Source of the DNA: JBBDIX01 sp040880235
Lineage (GTDB): Bacteria; Actinomycetota; Nitriliruptoria; Nitriliruptorales; Nitriliruptoraceae
DNA: 64,000 nucleotides
Direction: 5' to 3'
Assembly: GCA_040880235.1 (NCBI GenBank)
Contig: JBBDIX010000084.1
Span: forward strand, 1-64,000
Below the pieces are notes generated by a model that was not told where the DNA came from, ran no database searches, and worked only from the letters and a program-made list of their open reading frames with translations. The number at the start of each line of letters is the position of its first letter. The first letter of the stretch is position 1. Below are positions 54,225-63,409 of the stretch, piece by piece. A program made the translations under genes and the position numbers.

Positions 54225-54734
54225 ATGATCTTCGACGAGATCGAGCAGGCAAACCGGGAGTACGTGGCCTCGGGCACCCACGCGCCCCACCCGGTCGAGC
54301 CTCGGCGCCAGCTGGCGATCGTCACGTGCATGGACAGCCGGATCGACGCGTTCGCGTCGCTCGGCCTCATGCTCGGCGATGCGCACGTCCTGCGCACCGC
54401 TGGCGCGCGCGTCACCGACGACGTGCTGCGGTCGCTGACCCTGTCCACGCACGTGCTGGGTACGCGCACGGTCCTGGTCCTCGGCCACACGCGCTGCGGA
54501 CTCTACGACCCGGACGGGTCCATCAGCCGTCGGCTGGAGGAGCTCATGGGTCGGCCCCCCTTCGGCAACAGCTGGGGCACGTTCACCGACCCGGTCGAGG
54601 CCATCGACCACGACTGTCGACGGCTGCTGGTGTGGCCCGACCGACCCGAGGGTCTGCGCGTCGGCGGCTACCTGCTCGACGTCGATGACGGATCGATCAC
54701 CCAGGTCGCGTCACCGACCGTCGCCGACGCCTGA
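54225..54734 (+). CDS. Beta-class carbonic anhydrase
   Basis: 169 residues from ATG at 54225 (GAGG eight bases upstream); ATG at 54174, inside the end of pepN, is the alternative. It interconverts CO2 and bicarbonate. The zinc site is CMDSR (Cys35, Asp37, Arg39) and GHTRCG (His88, Cys91), with RTAGARVTDDVLRSL between. It resembles the small mycobacterial Rv1284-type enzyme. Its last 24 bases overlap the convergent ClC channel gene. Confidence 0.93.
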   Translation: MIFDEIEQANREYVASGTHAPHPVEPRRQLAIVTCMDSRIDAFASLGLMLGDAHVLRTAGARVTDDVLRSLTLSTHVLGTRTVLVLGHTRCGLYDPDGSISRRLEELMGRPPFGNSWGTFTDPVEAIDHDCRRLLVWPDRPEGLRVGGYLLDVDDGSITQVASPTVADA

Positions 54735-56816
54735 CGTCGGAGGGTCCGGCGGGTCCGGCGGGTTCGGTTGTTCCGGCGGGGACTCCGGATCAGCGGGTTC
54801 GTTGAGCGCCTCGCGAACGGCGTCCGCATCCGCGGTGAGCACGGTGAGTTCGTCGCCAACCTCGAAACGGGTGTCCCCGGTCGGTACGACCACCTGGCCT
54901 CGACGCCGCACACTGGCCACGACGGTCCTGGGCGGCCAGGTGACCTCGGCGACGCTCTGCCCCACCGCTGCAGCGCGGTCGTCGAGCACGAACTCGACGA
55001 ACCGCACGCCGGTCAGGTCACGGAGACGTCCCGCCTGCCCACGTTGCTGGGCGCCGACCGACCGCTCGATGCCACGCTGGTAGGCGGTCACCACGTCCGC
55101 ACGACGGAGCATCCCGAGCACCCGGCGCGTGCGAGGATCGACGACCGGAATCCGGCCCACGTCGAGTGACGCCATCCTGCGGACGCCCCGGAACACCGGA
55201 TCATCGGGAGCGACCGTGACGACCCGACGTGTGCACACCTCACCGACCGTGCGGCCCTCACGTTCGACGTCGGCGCGAGAGACCATCCCCACCAGCCGAC
55301 CGTCGTCGTCGACGACGGCGAACCCGTGACTGCCGGTCGCATGAAAGTACGGATCCAGCTCCGAGACCAGCATCGACTCGTGCACGGTCGGGTGGTCCGG
55401 GGTCATCACCTCCGAGACCTCGACGGTCTGCAGGACGTCGAGGTCCTCGGTGGTGCCGTAGAGGACGCCCTTCTCCCGCAGGTCCTCGACGTAGATCGAC
55501 GACGTGCCGCGGATCTCCTCCACGGAGATGGCCACACCGACCGCGACCATCAACGGCAACACGAGCCCGTAGCTGCCGGTCAGTTCGAACACGATCAGGA
55601 TCGCGGTGAGCGGGGCCCGTGCCGTGGCCGCGAGGACCGCCGCCATGCCGACGAGTGCGAACGCCGCCGGCTGGACCTCTGGGCCGAAGAGCTCTGCAGC
55701 CGCCAGGCCGAACGCTCCACCGAGCGCCGCCCCGGTGAACAGGGTCGGGGCGAAGATCCCGACCGACGTTCCCGGTCCCTTGGAGGCACTGGTCGCCAGG
55801 ATCTTGGCCACCGCGAGCGCGAGCAGCAGACCCGCCCCGATCCATCCCGCTCCCAGTTCACCCTCGAGCATCGCCTGGATCGGATCGCTGCGACCGTCGA
55901 TGGCGGGCAGGGACGACCCATCGCCGAGCACCTGGGGGAACACCAGCGCGATGAGTCCCACACACAGGCCCCCGAGCGCGACCGACAGTGGGCGCCCGAC
56001 GAACGTCTCCACTCGAGAGAACACCCGACGACTGATCCGCAGACCGTTCCGGAAGCCTGCCGCGGCCACCGCGGCAGCAGCGCCGAGCGCCGCGTACAGG
56101 AGCAGTTCGCGAGGCGCGGCGAGTCCGAGCCCGAACGTCGGACGAAAGGTGAGCGCCTCGCCGACGAGCTGACGAGCCGTCACGGACGCGACCACCGCCG
56201 CGACCACGACCACCTGCAGGGACCCGGCACGTCGCATGCCGCCGAGCAGCAGCTCGATCGCGAACAGCATGCCCCCGATCGGGGCGTTGAACGACGCCCC
56301 GATGCCCGCAGCGGCCCCGGCAGCGACCAGGGAACGGGTGCGATCCTCTCCGACGGGAACCAGCCGAGCCAGCAGCGATCCAATGGCTCCGCCGATGAGC
56401 ACGATCGGACCCTCGGGACCCCCGGACGACCCCGTGCCCAGCGCCACACCCGTCGTGGCCGTGGCGGCGAGTGGCACCCGTGCTCGCAGGCGTCCCCCCC
56501 GCAGCGCGAGTGACTCCATGGTCGTGACGACCCCACCTCCTCGGGCCTCCGGGACCAGTCGGGCCGTGAGCAGGCCCACCACCAGTGCGCCGAGGGTGGG
56601 CACGGCGACGATCTGCCAGCGCGGGAGCGGATCCGACCAGGCGGTGTGCACGACCAGCTCGATCAGCGACAACAGCAGCCAGGCGAACACGCCCGTACCC
56701 AGTCCGGTTGCGGCGGCCAACAGGAGCATGACGCCGTCGATCGTGCGACCGTCAGCGATGCGGTGACGCGCCCGATCCCCGGTCTGCAGGGCCCGGCGCA
56801 CTCGATCCAGGTTCAT
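54711..56816 (-). CDS. ClC-family chloride channel/antiporter with CBS and RCK-C domains
   Basis: 701 residues. The ClC core (about 25-430) has the selectivity motifs GTGSSGGPEGP (about 128-138), with the gating-type Glu, and GIFAPTLFTGAALGGAFG. Two CBS domains follow (about 470-580: VSEVMTPDHPTVHESM; DDDGRLVGMVSR; DPRTRRVLGMLRRADV) and then a TrkA-C/RCK-C-like domain (GVRFVEFVLDDRAAAVGQSV, FEVGDELTVLT). The end is Pro-rich. Nucleotide binding at CBS probably gates it. ATG at 56816 overlaps the pgmB stop (ATGA). Whether it is a channel or an H+/Cl- exchanger is unresolved. Confidence 0.92.
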   Translation of the reverse strand: MNLDRVRRALQTGDRARHRIADGRTIDGVMLLLAAATGLGTGVFAWLLLSLIELVVHTAWSDPLPRWQIVAVPTLGALVVGLLTARLVPEARGGGVVTTMESLALRGGRLRARVPLAATATTGVALGTGSSGGPEGPIVLIGGAIGSLLARLVPVGEDRTRSLVAAGAAAGIGASFNAPIGGMLFAIELLLGGMRRAGSLQVVVVAAVVASVTARQLVGEALTFRPTFGLGLAAPRELLLYAALGAAAAVAAAGFRNGLRISRRVFSRVETFVGRPLSVALGGLCVGLIALVFPQVLGDGSSLPAIDGRSDPIQAMLEGELGAGWIGAGLLLALAVAKILATSASKGPGTSVGIFAPTLFTGAALGGAFGLAAAELFGPEVQPAAFALVGMAAVLAATARAPLTAILIVFELTGSYGLVLPLMVAVGVAISVEEIRGTSSIYVEDLREKGVLYGTTEDLDVLQTVEVSEVMTPDHPTVHESMLVSELDPYFHATGSHGFAVVDDDGRLVGMVSRADVEREGRTVGEVCTRRVVTVAPDDPVFRGVRRMASLDVGRIPVVDPRTRRVLGMLRRADVVTAYQRGIERSVGAQQRGQAGRLRDLTGVRFVEFVLDDRAAAVGQSVAEVTWPPRTVVASVRRRGQVVVPTGDTRFEVGDELTVLTADADAVREALNEPADPESPPEQPNPPDPPDPPTSGVGDGR

Positions 56817-57475
56817 CCCTGCTCCTCGACCAGTCGTTCCAGCACATCGAGATCGACGTCAGCGGTCGTGGCAACGCAGACGTGCGCATGTCCGACCCGG
56901 TCGGGTGGGCCCGTGCCGACGACGGCCATCCCTGCGGCCAGTCCGGCGTCCACGCCCGACGCGGCGTCCTCCACCACGACGCACCGCTCGGGATCGACCC
57001 CGAGCATGCGGGCGGCGGCCAGGAACACGTCCGGAGCGGGTTTGGCAACCGTCACGGTGTTGCCGTCCGCGATTGCGTCGAACGCGTCGAACAGACCGAG
57101 CCGTCGGAGGACCTCGGGGGCGTTGCGCGACGACGACCCGATGGCCAGCCGCCAGCCCCGGGTACGGGCGTCGGCCACCAGTGCCGCCGCGCCGGGCAGC
57201 AGGTCTGCACCGGACAGCCCCGCCAGCGACGTGACGTAGTGGCGGTTCTTGTCGTCCAGCATCCGTTCGAACGCCATGGGAGTCACCTCGCGGTCACCGA
57301 GGATCGCTCGCAGGGAGTCGGCACGCGACAGGCCCCGGAGCCGTTCGTTGGCGTCGCGTTCGAACGCGAGGCCCTCGTCTGCCGCCAGACGTGCCCAGGC
57401 ATGGAAGTGGAGTTCTGCGGTATCGGTCACGACCCCGTCGAGGTCCAGGATGAGCCCACGGTTCCTCCGAGTCAC
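56813..57475 (-). CDS. pgmB: Beta-phosphoglucomutase (HAD superfamily)
   Basis: 220 residues. It converts beta-glucose-1-phosphate to glucose-6-phosphate. The motifs are LDLDGVVTDTAELHFHAW (nucleophile Asp, acid Asp and the HxxAW signature of PgmB), GLSRADSLRAIL in the cap, GSSSRNAPEVL, KPAPDVFLAAA and VVVEDAASGVDAG. It would use the product of the GH65 phosphorylase encoded 10 kb away. GTG at 57475 has GGAGG four bases upstream; its stop overlaps the ClC gene start. Confidence 0.92.
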   Translation of the reverse strand: MTRRNRGLILDLDGVVTDTAELHFHAWARLAADEGLAFERDANERLRGLSRADSLRAILGDREVTPMAFERMLDDKNRHYVTSLAGLSGADLLPGAAALVADARTRGWRLAIGSSSRNAPEVLRRLGLFDAFDAIADGNTVTVAKPAPDVFLAAARMLGVDPERCVVVEDAASGVDAGLAAGMAVVGTGPPDRVGHAHVCVATTADVDLDVLERLVEEQG

Positions 57476-57530
57476 GTCGCCTCCGCACGGGCGTCAGGTC
57501 CTGGGCCGACGCGAGACGTCACCGACCCAA

Positions 57531-57791
57531 TCAGCTCTCGAGGCTCCGCGAGAGCATCTCGCCAGCGAGTTCCGAGCACGTCGGACACATCGGGAAGCGG
57601 GTCGGATCGGCGTCGGGGATCCACCGTTTTCCACACAGCGCGGTGACCGCGGTGCCCTTGCGACGCGCACGGTCGAGTTCCCGACGTGAGACGTAGTGCG
57701 CGAACCGGTCATGGTCTCCGTCACCCGTGGTGGGAGCCGGACGTGTGTCGGGCTCGATGACGGGTGCGGGTGCGGTGCGTGGTCCAGGCAT
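57531..57791 (-). CDS. DUF3039 family protein
   Basis: 86 residues. The core DHDRFAHYVSRRELDRA...ALCGKRWIPDADPTRFPMCPTC matches the actinobacterial DUF3039 family, with Cys/His residues that probably bind zinc; no function is known. The first 25 residues are Pro-rich and may be extra. It lies 55 bp upstream of pgmB and 79 bp after aroB on the same strand. Confidence 0.85.
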   Translation of the reverse strand: MPGPRTAPAPVIEPDTRPAPTTGDGDHDRFAHYVSRRELDRARRKGTAVTALCGKRWIPDADPTRFPMCPTCSELAGEMLSRSLES

Positions 57792-57870
57792 GGCGCAACT
57801 CTACCGGCCGTCGCAGGAGATCGCCCCGCGTCAGACCACGGCCAGCGGCATCACCCGCGGCGCCGAGGCG

Positions 57871-58977
57871 TCACCCAGCAGCAGCGATCTCGTCGAGGAC
57901 CGCGTCCACCACCGACCGAGGTGGCGTCACCACGATCGGTCGCGCGAGATCATCGAGCACCACGAATCGAATGCCGTCGACCGATGCCTTCTTGTCTCGC
58001 GCCATGAACTCCCAGACGCGCTCGCGGGCCAGCCGCGGCGGGCGGGTCGGCAGGCCCACGCTGTGCAGGACCGCCTCCCCCCGCGCTGCGACGTGGCCGG
58101 GAGTGTGGCCAAGTCGCACACCGAGCCGCAGGGCGACGACCGTGCCCATCGCCACGGCCTCACCATGGAGCACCTGTTCGTACCCGGTGAGGGCCTCGAT
58201 CACGTGGCCGAACGTGTGACCCAGGTTGAGGTGCGCACGTGCGCCCTGTTCGGTCTCGTCCCCAGAGACGACGTCGGCCTTGACGGCGACCGAACGACGA
58301 ACCAGATCCTCCAGCAGGGAGGTGTCGCCTGCCTGCAGGTCGTCGAGGCGGCCCTCGATGAGTTCCAGGATGCGCGGATCCCGTATGAGCCCGTACTTGA
58401 CGACCTCACCCAACCCCTCGGTGCGGAGCCTGGGCGACAGCGTCGTCAGGGCCGACACGTCACACACGACCGCGACCGGCTGCCAGAACGCGCCGACGAG
58501 GTTCTTGCCGTCGGGAAGGTTGATGCCCGTCTTGCCCCCGATCGCGGCATCCACCTGGGCGAGCAGCGTCGTGGGAACCTGCAGCACGGCGACTCCACGG
58601 TTCCACGTGGCCGCGGCGAAACCGGCGAGGTCCCCGACCACGCCGCCACCCACCGCCACCACCAGGTCGCCGCGACCCAACCCGGCGGCTGCGGCAGCAC
58701 ACCAGGTCCCGTGCAGCACGTCGGTGACCTTGGCGATCTCGCCATCGGGCAGTTCGTGGCGGACGACGTCGATTCCCCGTGCCTGCAGCGCGACCTCGAC
58801 CGGTTCGACGTGACCCGCAGCCACCACCGGCGCCTGGGTGACGACCAGTGCACGACGCACGCCCGTCGGGACCGCCGCGTAGCTGTCCGGCCGATCCAAC
58901 AGACCCCGGCCGACCAGCACCGGGTAGGAACGATCCGCGAGGGACACCTCGATGGAGACGGGTTCGGACCTGGTCAT
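57871..58977 (-). CDS. aroB: 3-dehydroquinate synthase
   Basis: 368 residues, NAD-dependent and zinc-dependent. It closes DAHP to 3-dehydroquinate, step two of the shikimate pathway. Motifs: LVVAVGGGVVGDLAGFAAAT (NAD site, about 104-123), VPTTLLAQVDAAIGGKTGIN, GLGEVVKYG (Glu metal ligand), NLGHTFGHVIEAL (His) and LHGEAVAMG (His). ATG at 58977 overlaps the aroK stop (ATGA). It is the last aro gene of the operon. Confidence 0.96.
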   Translation of the reverse strand: MTRSEPVSIEVSLADRSYPVLVGRGLLDRPDSYAAVPTGVRRALVVTQAPVVAAGHVEPVEVALQARGIDVVRHELPDGEIAKVTDVLHGTWCAAAAAGLGRGDLVVAVGGGVVGDLAGFAAATWNRGVAVLQVPTTLLAQVDAAIGGKTGINLPDGKNLVGAFWQPVAVVCDVSALTTLSPRLRTEGLGEVVKYGLIRDPRILELIEGRLDDLQAGDTSLLEDLVRRSVAVKADVVSGDETEQGARAHLNLGHTFGHVIEALTGYEQVLHGEAVAMGTVVALRLGVRLGHTPGHVAARGEAVLHSVGLPTRPPRLARERVWEFMARDKKASVDGIRFVVLDDLARPIVVTPPRSVVDAVLDEIAAAG

Positions 58978-59540
58978 GGCGTGACCTGTTCATGTTCGGA
59001 GGGCGTCAGCACGTCGCCACACGACACCGCCCACTGCACGATGTCCTCGGCGACGTCCCCGGGCGGCCTGGCTGCGTCGAACCGCGCGACGCTGGCCGCC
59101 TCGTACCGCTGCCGGCGCTGCTCGAACAGTGATCGCAGCCGATCCTGCCGTTCGTCCGGCGTCGCGTCGGCCAAAAGGGGACGCGTCTCGGCCTCGACCG
59201 CGAGTCGCTCGGCGAGCACCTCCACCGGCACGTCGAGCAGCACGACCACTCCCGAGGTGCGCAGTGCGTCGACGTTGACGTCGTCGAGCAGCGTTCCGCC
59301 CCCCAGAGCGATCACCAGGTCATCGTGTCGTGCGAGCTCGACCACCACGGTGCGCTCGAGTTCCCGGAACCCCGACTCCCCATGCTGCGCGAACAGATCG
59401 GACACCTGCACGCCGGTCCAGCGGCAGAGTTCCGTGTCCGTGTCCGCGATCCGACGTCCGAGGCGATCGGCCACCAGACGCCCCACGGTGGACTTTCCCG
59501 ACCCCATCATGCCCGTCAGGCAGATCGACCGACTCATCAT
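58974..59540 (-). CDS. aroK: Shikimate kinase
   Basis: 188 residues, P-loop kinase that phosphorylates shikimate at O3. Walker A is GMMGSGKSTVG (about 10-20), the shikimate-binding Asp-Arg elements lie in DTDTELCRWTG and GESGFRELE, GGGTLLDD follows, and the lid RPLLAD contains the conserved Arg. Its start overlaps the aroC stop (ATGATGA) and its stop overlaps the aroB start (ATGA), so the three are translated in series. Confidence 0.96.
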   Translation of the reverse strand: MMSRSICLTGMMGSGKSTVGRLVADRLGRRIADTDTELCRWTGVQVSDLFAQHGESGFRELERTVVVELARHDDLVIALGGGTLLDDVNVDALRTSGVVVLLDVPVEVLAERLAVEAETRPLLADATPDERQDRLRSLFEQRRQRYEAASVARFDAARPPGDVAEDIVQWAVSCGDVLTPSEHEQVTP

Positions 59541-60724
59541 CGACGGGCGACGTCGTCGAGGTAGGCCGCGAGGTTCCGACGGACCTCGTCCACGGTGTCG
59601 CCTCCCGTCTTCTCCAGCAGCGCATCGGCGATCTCGAACGCGACGACGTGTTCAAGCACCACCCCGGCCCGCGGCACCGCACAGGTGTCGGAGCGCTGGG
59701 TGATCGCCTCGGCAGGTTCGTGTGACGCCATGTCGACGGTGCGCAGCGGTCGGGTCAGGCTCGACAGCGGCTTCATCGCCACGCGCAGGCGCAGAGGCTG
59801 GCCGGTCGACATGCCGGCCTCGACCCCACCCGCACGGTCGGTGAGGCGCTCATACCCGTCGTCACCATGCACGATCTCATCGTGCGCGAGACTTCCCGGC
59901 GTCTGGGCCAGTCGGAACCCGTCGCCGAACTCGACCCCCTTCATGGCCTGCACCGACAGGCACGCTGCCGCCAACCGGGCGTCGAGCTTGCGGTCCCAGT
60001 GCACGTGACTGCCCAGCCCTGGAGGCAACCCGTGGACGAGCACCTCGATCACCCCGCCGAGCGTGTCGTTGCCGGCATGGGCCTCGTCGATGCGCGCCTG
60101 CATGCGCTGCCCGGTCGACTCGTCGATGCACCGTACGGGCGACGCGTCGATCGCCGCCAGGTCCGCGAGTCCGGGTCGTACCAGGTCGTCGGACAGGACC
60201 ACCCCACCGATGTCGACCACGTGGGACAGGACGCCGATGCCCACCTGTTCGAGCAGGCTGGAGGCGACCGTTCCCACGGCTACTCGGGCCGCCGTCTCCC
60301 GCGCCGATGCGCGTTCGAGGGCGTCCCGTACGTCGGCATAGCCATACTTGATGGCCCCCACGAGGTCCGCGTGTCCGGGACGAGGTCGGGTGAGTGGCGT
60401 GCCGCGTCCCGTCGCCTCCACCTCGCGCAGGTCGTCGCGCGGTTCCGGGTCCATCGCGTCGACCCACTTCGGCCACTCGGTGTTGTGGATGACGACCGTC
60501 ACCGGCGATCCGAGCGTGCGCCCGTGACGGACGCCCGCAAGGACCTCGAGGCTGTCGACCTCGAAGTCCATCCGGGGTGATCGGCCGTGACCCACACGGC
60601 GGCGAGCGAGCTGGCGAGACAGCATCGCGGAGGACACGGGCACGCCGGCTGGCAACCCCTCCAGCGTGGCGACCAGCGCAGGGCCGTGCGACTCACCCGA
60701 CGTGAGGAATCGAAGTCGTGTCAC
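59537..60724 (-). CDS. aroC: Chorismate synthase
   Basis: 395 residues from GTG at 60724; the frame is open to 60787 but the conserved start is RFLTSGESHGPALVATLEGLP. It makes chorismate from EPSP using reduced FMN. The three signatures are visible: GESHG at the start, GHADLVGAIKYG (about 109-120) and RSDTCAVPRAGVVLEH near residue 340. GGGAG-type site lies upstream. It is 86 bp after pilM and begins the aroC-aroK-aroB overlap chain. Confidence 0.96.
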   Translation of the reverse strand: MTRLRFLTSGESHGPALVATLEGLPAGVPVSSAMLSRQLARRRVGHGRSPRMDFEVDSLEVLAGVRHGRTLGSPVTVVIHNTEWPKWVDAMDPEPRDDLREVEATGRGTPLTRPRPGHADLVGAIKYGYADVRDALERASARETAARVAVGTVASSLLEQVGIGVLSHVVDIGGVVLSDDLVRPGLADLAAIDASPVRCIDESTGQRMQARIDEAHAGNDTLGGVIEVLVHGLPPGLGSHVHWDRKLDARLAAACLSVQAMKGVEFGDGFRLAQTPGSLAHDEIVHGDDGYERLTDRAGGVEAGMSTGQPLRLRVAMKPLSSLTRPLRTVDMASHEPAEAITQRSDTCAVPRAGVVLEHVVAFEIADALLEKTGGDTVDEVRRNLAAYLDDVARR

Positions 60725-60810
60725 CAGCGCAGGCTCCCTGGACCACCAGACCGACGGACGTGGTCCGCGCAGGGTAACGGTCGACACGGCGCCGACCGGT
60801 GCGCCCCGCC

Positions 60811-61836
60811 TCAGTCAAGCCCGCCGCCGGCGAGGCCGATGGCCGACGCGAGCGAGGGACCGAGCTGCGTGAGCTCCTCGGGCCCGTAGACGGTGCGACG
60901 GGTCGCGAGCCGGTCGAACGGATTGCCCACGCGGATCGGCAGACCCAGCGCCGTCCCCAGCCGGCGCGCGAACCCCTGCATCTGCGCCGTGCCCCCGGTC
61001 ACGATCACGTCGACGACACGACGACCCACGCCGTCCGCTCGCATCCGGTCGAACGTACGCCCGATGTCCTCGATCACCCGGTTGACCCGTTCGGTGACGA
61101 TCCGATCGGTGACCCCCGACGCCTGCCCGATGATCGTCGCACGCTTGGCGGACTCGGCGCTGGCGACGTCGAGCTCCAGCGACTCGATCAGCGCGCGGGT
61201 GATCTCGTCGCCTCCGGTTTCGATCGTCTCCACGCCGGACGGGACGCGGCCCCGGTGCACGACGAGTGTCGTCACCCCGGCACCGACGTCGACGGTGAGG
61301 CGTTCGCCGTCACCGCCTGCCTCGACGAGCGCGCGCAGCACCGCGAATCCATTGAGGTCGACGCCGAGTGGTCGAACGCCGGCACGATCGACCACCTCGA
61401 GCAGGGCCGACACGACCCGACGATGCACGGCGACGAGCAGCCCGCGACGTCCCGGGTCGTCGGGACGATCATCGAGGAGGTGGACGTCGAGCACGGCGTC
61501 CTCCACCGCGAACGGCAGCCGACCGTCCGAGACCCGGCGCAGCATCGACCCTCGACCCTCGTCGTCGGTCGGTGGCAGGTCGACGGCCCGCAGTACCGCA
61601 TGTCGGTGGCCCACGCCCAGCCAACCGGCACGGTGCCGGATCCCGGCGCTCGACAACAGGCTGGTGAGCGCCGAGGACACCATGTCCACGTCCACGACCT
61701 CACCCCGCACCACGGCGCCCTCGGGAAGCTCGACGCCGCCGAAGTTCGTGACGGTCCACGCCCCCCGAGACGAGCGGACCTGCGCCACCGTGATGGTCCG
61801 CGTGCCGACATCGATGCCCAGTGCAGATCTGCCCAT
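60811..61836 (-). CDS. pilM: Type IV pilus assembly ATPase-fold protein PilM
   Basis: 341 residues, actin/FtsA-like fold. The order is ALGIDVGTRTITVAQV (phosphate-1 loop, about 5-20), LPFAVEDAVLDVHLL, LLVAVHRRVVSALLEVVD, ERLTVDVGAGVTTLVVHRG (phosphate-2, in outline), GGDEITRALIESL and VDVIVTGGTAQMQGFARRL (adenosine loop). PilM forms the cytoplasmic ring of the type IV pilus machine with PilN and PilO. Unusually pilN and pilO do not follow; aroC does. ATG at 61836 is chosen at the domain start. It lies 135 bp after pilD. Confidence 0.87.
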   Translation of the reverse strand: MGRSALGIDVGTRTITVAQVRSSRGAWTVTNFGGVELPEGAVVRGEVVDVDMVSSALTSLLSSAGIRHRAGWLGVGHRHAVLRAVDLPPTDDEGRGSMLRRVSDGRLPFAVEDAVLDVHLLDDRPDDPGRRGLLVAVHRRVVSALLEVVDRAGVRPLGVDLNGFAVLRALVEAGGDGERLTVDVGAGVTTLVVHRGRVPSGVETIETGGDEITRALIESLELDVASAESAKRATIIGQASGVTDRIVTERVNRVIEDIGRTFDRMRADGVGRRVVDVIVTGGTAQMQGFARRLGTALGLPIRVGNPFDRLATRRTVYGPEELTQLGPSLASAIGLAGGGLD

Positions 61837-61897
61837 CGATCCGCTCCGCTGCTCGTCGTGTCGGTCGTCTGCCGCACGATAGGGCGAACCTGCTCGC

Positions 61898-61920
61898 CCG
61901 TGCGCTCGCACCGCGCACGG
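61898..61920 (-). terminator. Hairpin downstream of pilD
   Basis: CCGTGCG (61898-61904) pairs with CGCACGG (61914-61920) around a 9-nt loop, 51 bp past the pilD stop on the minus strand and 62 bp before the pilM start. A weak candidate terminator or attenuator; no T-tract. Confidence 0.3.
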
Positions 61921-61971
61921 CGCTGTGGCATCGGTCGTCGAGGACGCAACGGTCGGCGCTCGGCGTCTCGG

Positions 61972-62790
61972 TCAGAATCCGAACGCCGGCCCGATCCACG
62001 CCTGCAGTCGGGGACCCACGAGCAGGGAGCACAGGGCGCCCGCCGCAAGGTAGGGCCCGAACGGGATGCGCGTGGCGAGCCGTGCACGCCCCGCGAGGAG
62101 CAACCCGAGCGCAACCGCCACGGCGATGAGCACGGAGGCATAGGCGAACACGACCACGAACCACCCACCCAGCAGTCCGGTGACCATCGCGATCGACACC
62201 ACGAGCTTCACGTCCCCCATGCCGATGCCCGCCTGTCCCCGCACCAGGCGGAACACCTCGGAGAACACCACCATGGCGAGCGGAACACCAAGCCCGTACG
62301 CCGCAACGGCCCCCAGACGCGTCGGCGTCCCGGCGACCACGGCCGCGAACACCACCAGGGGCAGCAGTACCAGCGGCAGGCGCAGCGTGAGGACGTTGGG
62401 GATGATCTGCCACCGAAGATCGATGGCCGAGGCGACCACCAGTGCCCACACGAGCACCAGCATCGCGGGCAGCGCCGGCGATGGGCCCCACACCACCGTG
62501 GTCGCGACGAACGCCGCGGCCATGACGATCTCCACGACCGGGTAACGCACGGAGATCGGAGCGCCGCAGTCGCGACAGTGCCCGCGCAGGAGGATCCACG
62601 AGATGACCGGGACGTTGTCGCGTCCCCAGATGTGGGCGTGGCACTCGGGGCACCGGGAACGACGAGGGTTCGAGACCGCTCCCCCGTCCGGCCAGCGGTG
62701 GATGCACACGTTGGCGAAGGACCCACCGACGAGTCCCAGCAGCGCCGCGAACACACCCAGCAGGCCGGCGGGCAGCACGAGATCAGCCAT
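61972..62790 (-). CDS. pilD: Prepilin leader peptidase/N-methyltransferase
   Basis: 272 residues, A24 aspartyl protease of the inner membrane with about eight TM segments. It cleaves type IV prepilins and methylates the new N-terminus. The cytoplasmic methylase loop has the zinc tetrad CPEC (about 47-50) and CRDC (about 72-75). The catalytic aspartates lie in ASAIDLRWQIIPN (Asp124) and GIGMGDVKLV (Asp193). ATG at 62790 overlaps the GTPase gene by 8 nt. The long upstream frame is in other genes. Confidence 0.93.
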   Translation of the reverse strand: MADLVLPAGLLGVFAALLGLVGGSFANVCIHRWPDGGAVSNPRRSRCPECHAHIWGRDNVPVISWILLRGHCRDCGAPISVRYPVVEIVMAAAFVATTVVWGPSPALPAMLVLVWALVVASAIDLRWQIIPNVLTLRLPLVLLPLVVFAAVVAGTPTRLGAVAAYGLGVPLAMVVFSEVFRLVRGQAGIGMGDVKLVVSIAMVTGLLGGWFVVVFAYASVLIAVAVALGLLLAGRARLATRIPFGPYLAAGALCSLLVGPRLQAWIGPAFGF

Positions 62791-63409
62791 GCGGTCGGTC
62801 CGCGTCGGACACCCGACTCCCCGCGCCGTCCACCACAGGTCGGGCGCGACGGATGGCCCGACCCACGAGGGCGAGCGCCTGGGTGAGGTCGCGGACGTCG
62901 ACGTCCATGACCTCGACGTCCCCGTCCAGACCGAGTTCTCCGCGCACACGTTCGAGCAGGGTCGGGGTCGCACGCGCCCGATTGACGCCCACGACCCCGG
63001 GGCGGCCGCCTGACGACACGGCTCGGTGGATCTCCACAGCCTCCGACACGGTGTCGGGTCGCGTGCCGTCGACGAGCAGGATCCATGCCTGGGCGCCACG
63101 TGCCAGCAGGTCCCACATGAACGAGAAGCGTCGCTGGCCAGGTGACCCGAACACGGCGGCGACCCCGACGTCGGTGGTGATGCGCGTGAACTCCATCGCA
63201 ACGGTCGTCGACCCACTCCCGGCGGCGTCCGCCACCGCGTCCCGCGAAGCGCGACGCACGAAGGGGTCCCCCGCGGCGGACACGGACCGTTCCGTGGTAA
63301 CGGCGCGATCCCCCGACAGCGTCCGCAGCAGCGTCGTCTTGCCGACATCGAACGGACCCGCAACGAGCAGCCGGACCGCATCCTCGTCGTGGGATCGTGG
63401 CGGGTTCAC
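62783..63409 (-). CDS. MglA/CvnD-like small GTP-binding protein
   Basis: 208 residues. The P-loop GPFDVGKTTLLRTL (about 18-31), a switch region (STTVAMEFTRI), FGSPGQRRFSFMWDLL (G3-like, Thr-to-Ser variation of the CvnD FGTPGQ motif) and VVGVNRA (G4-like) are visible. This matches the Ras-like GTPases of Streptomyces conservons (CvnD) and is related to MglA, which sets cell polarity and directs type IV pili in Myxococcus. Start ATG at 63409 overlaps the roadblock gene stop (ATGA), and its own end overlaps pilD. Confidence 0.85.
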   Translation of the reverse strand: MNPPRSHDEDAVRLLVAGPFDVGKTTLLRTLSGDRAVTTERSVSAAGDPFVRRASRDAVADAAGSGSTTVAMEFTRITTDVGVAAVFGSPGQRRFSFMWDLLARGAQAWILLVDGTRPDTVSEAVEIHRAVSSGGRPGVVGVNRARATPTLLERVRGELGLDGDVEVMDVDVRDLTQALALVGRAIRRARPVVDGAGSRVSDADRPHG

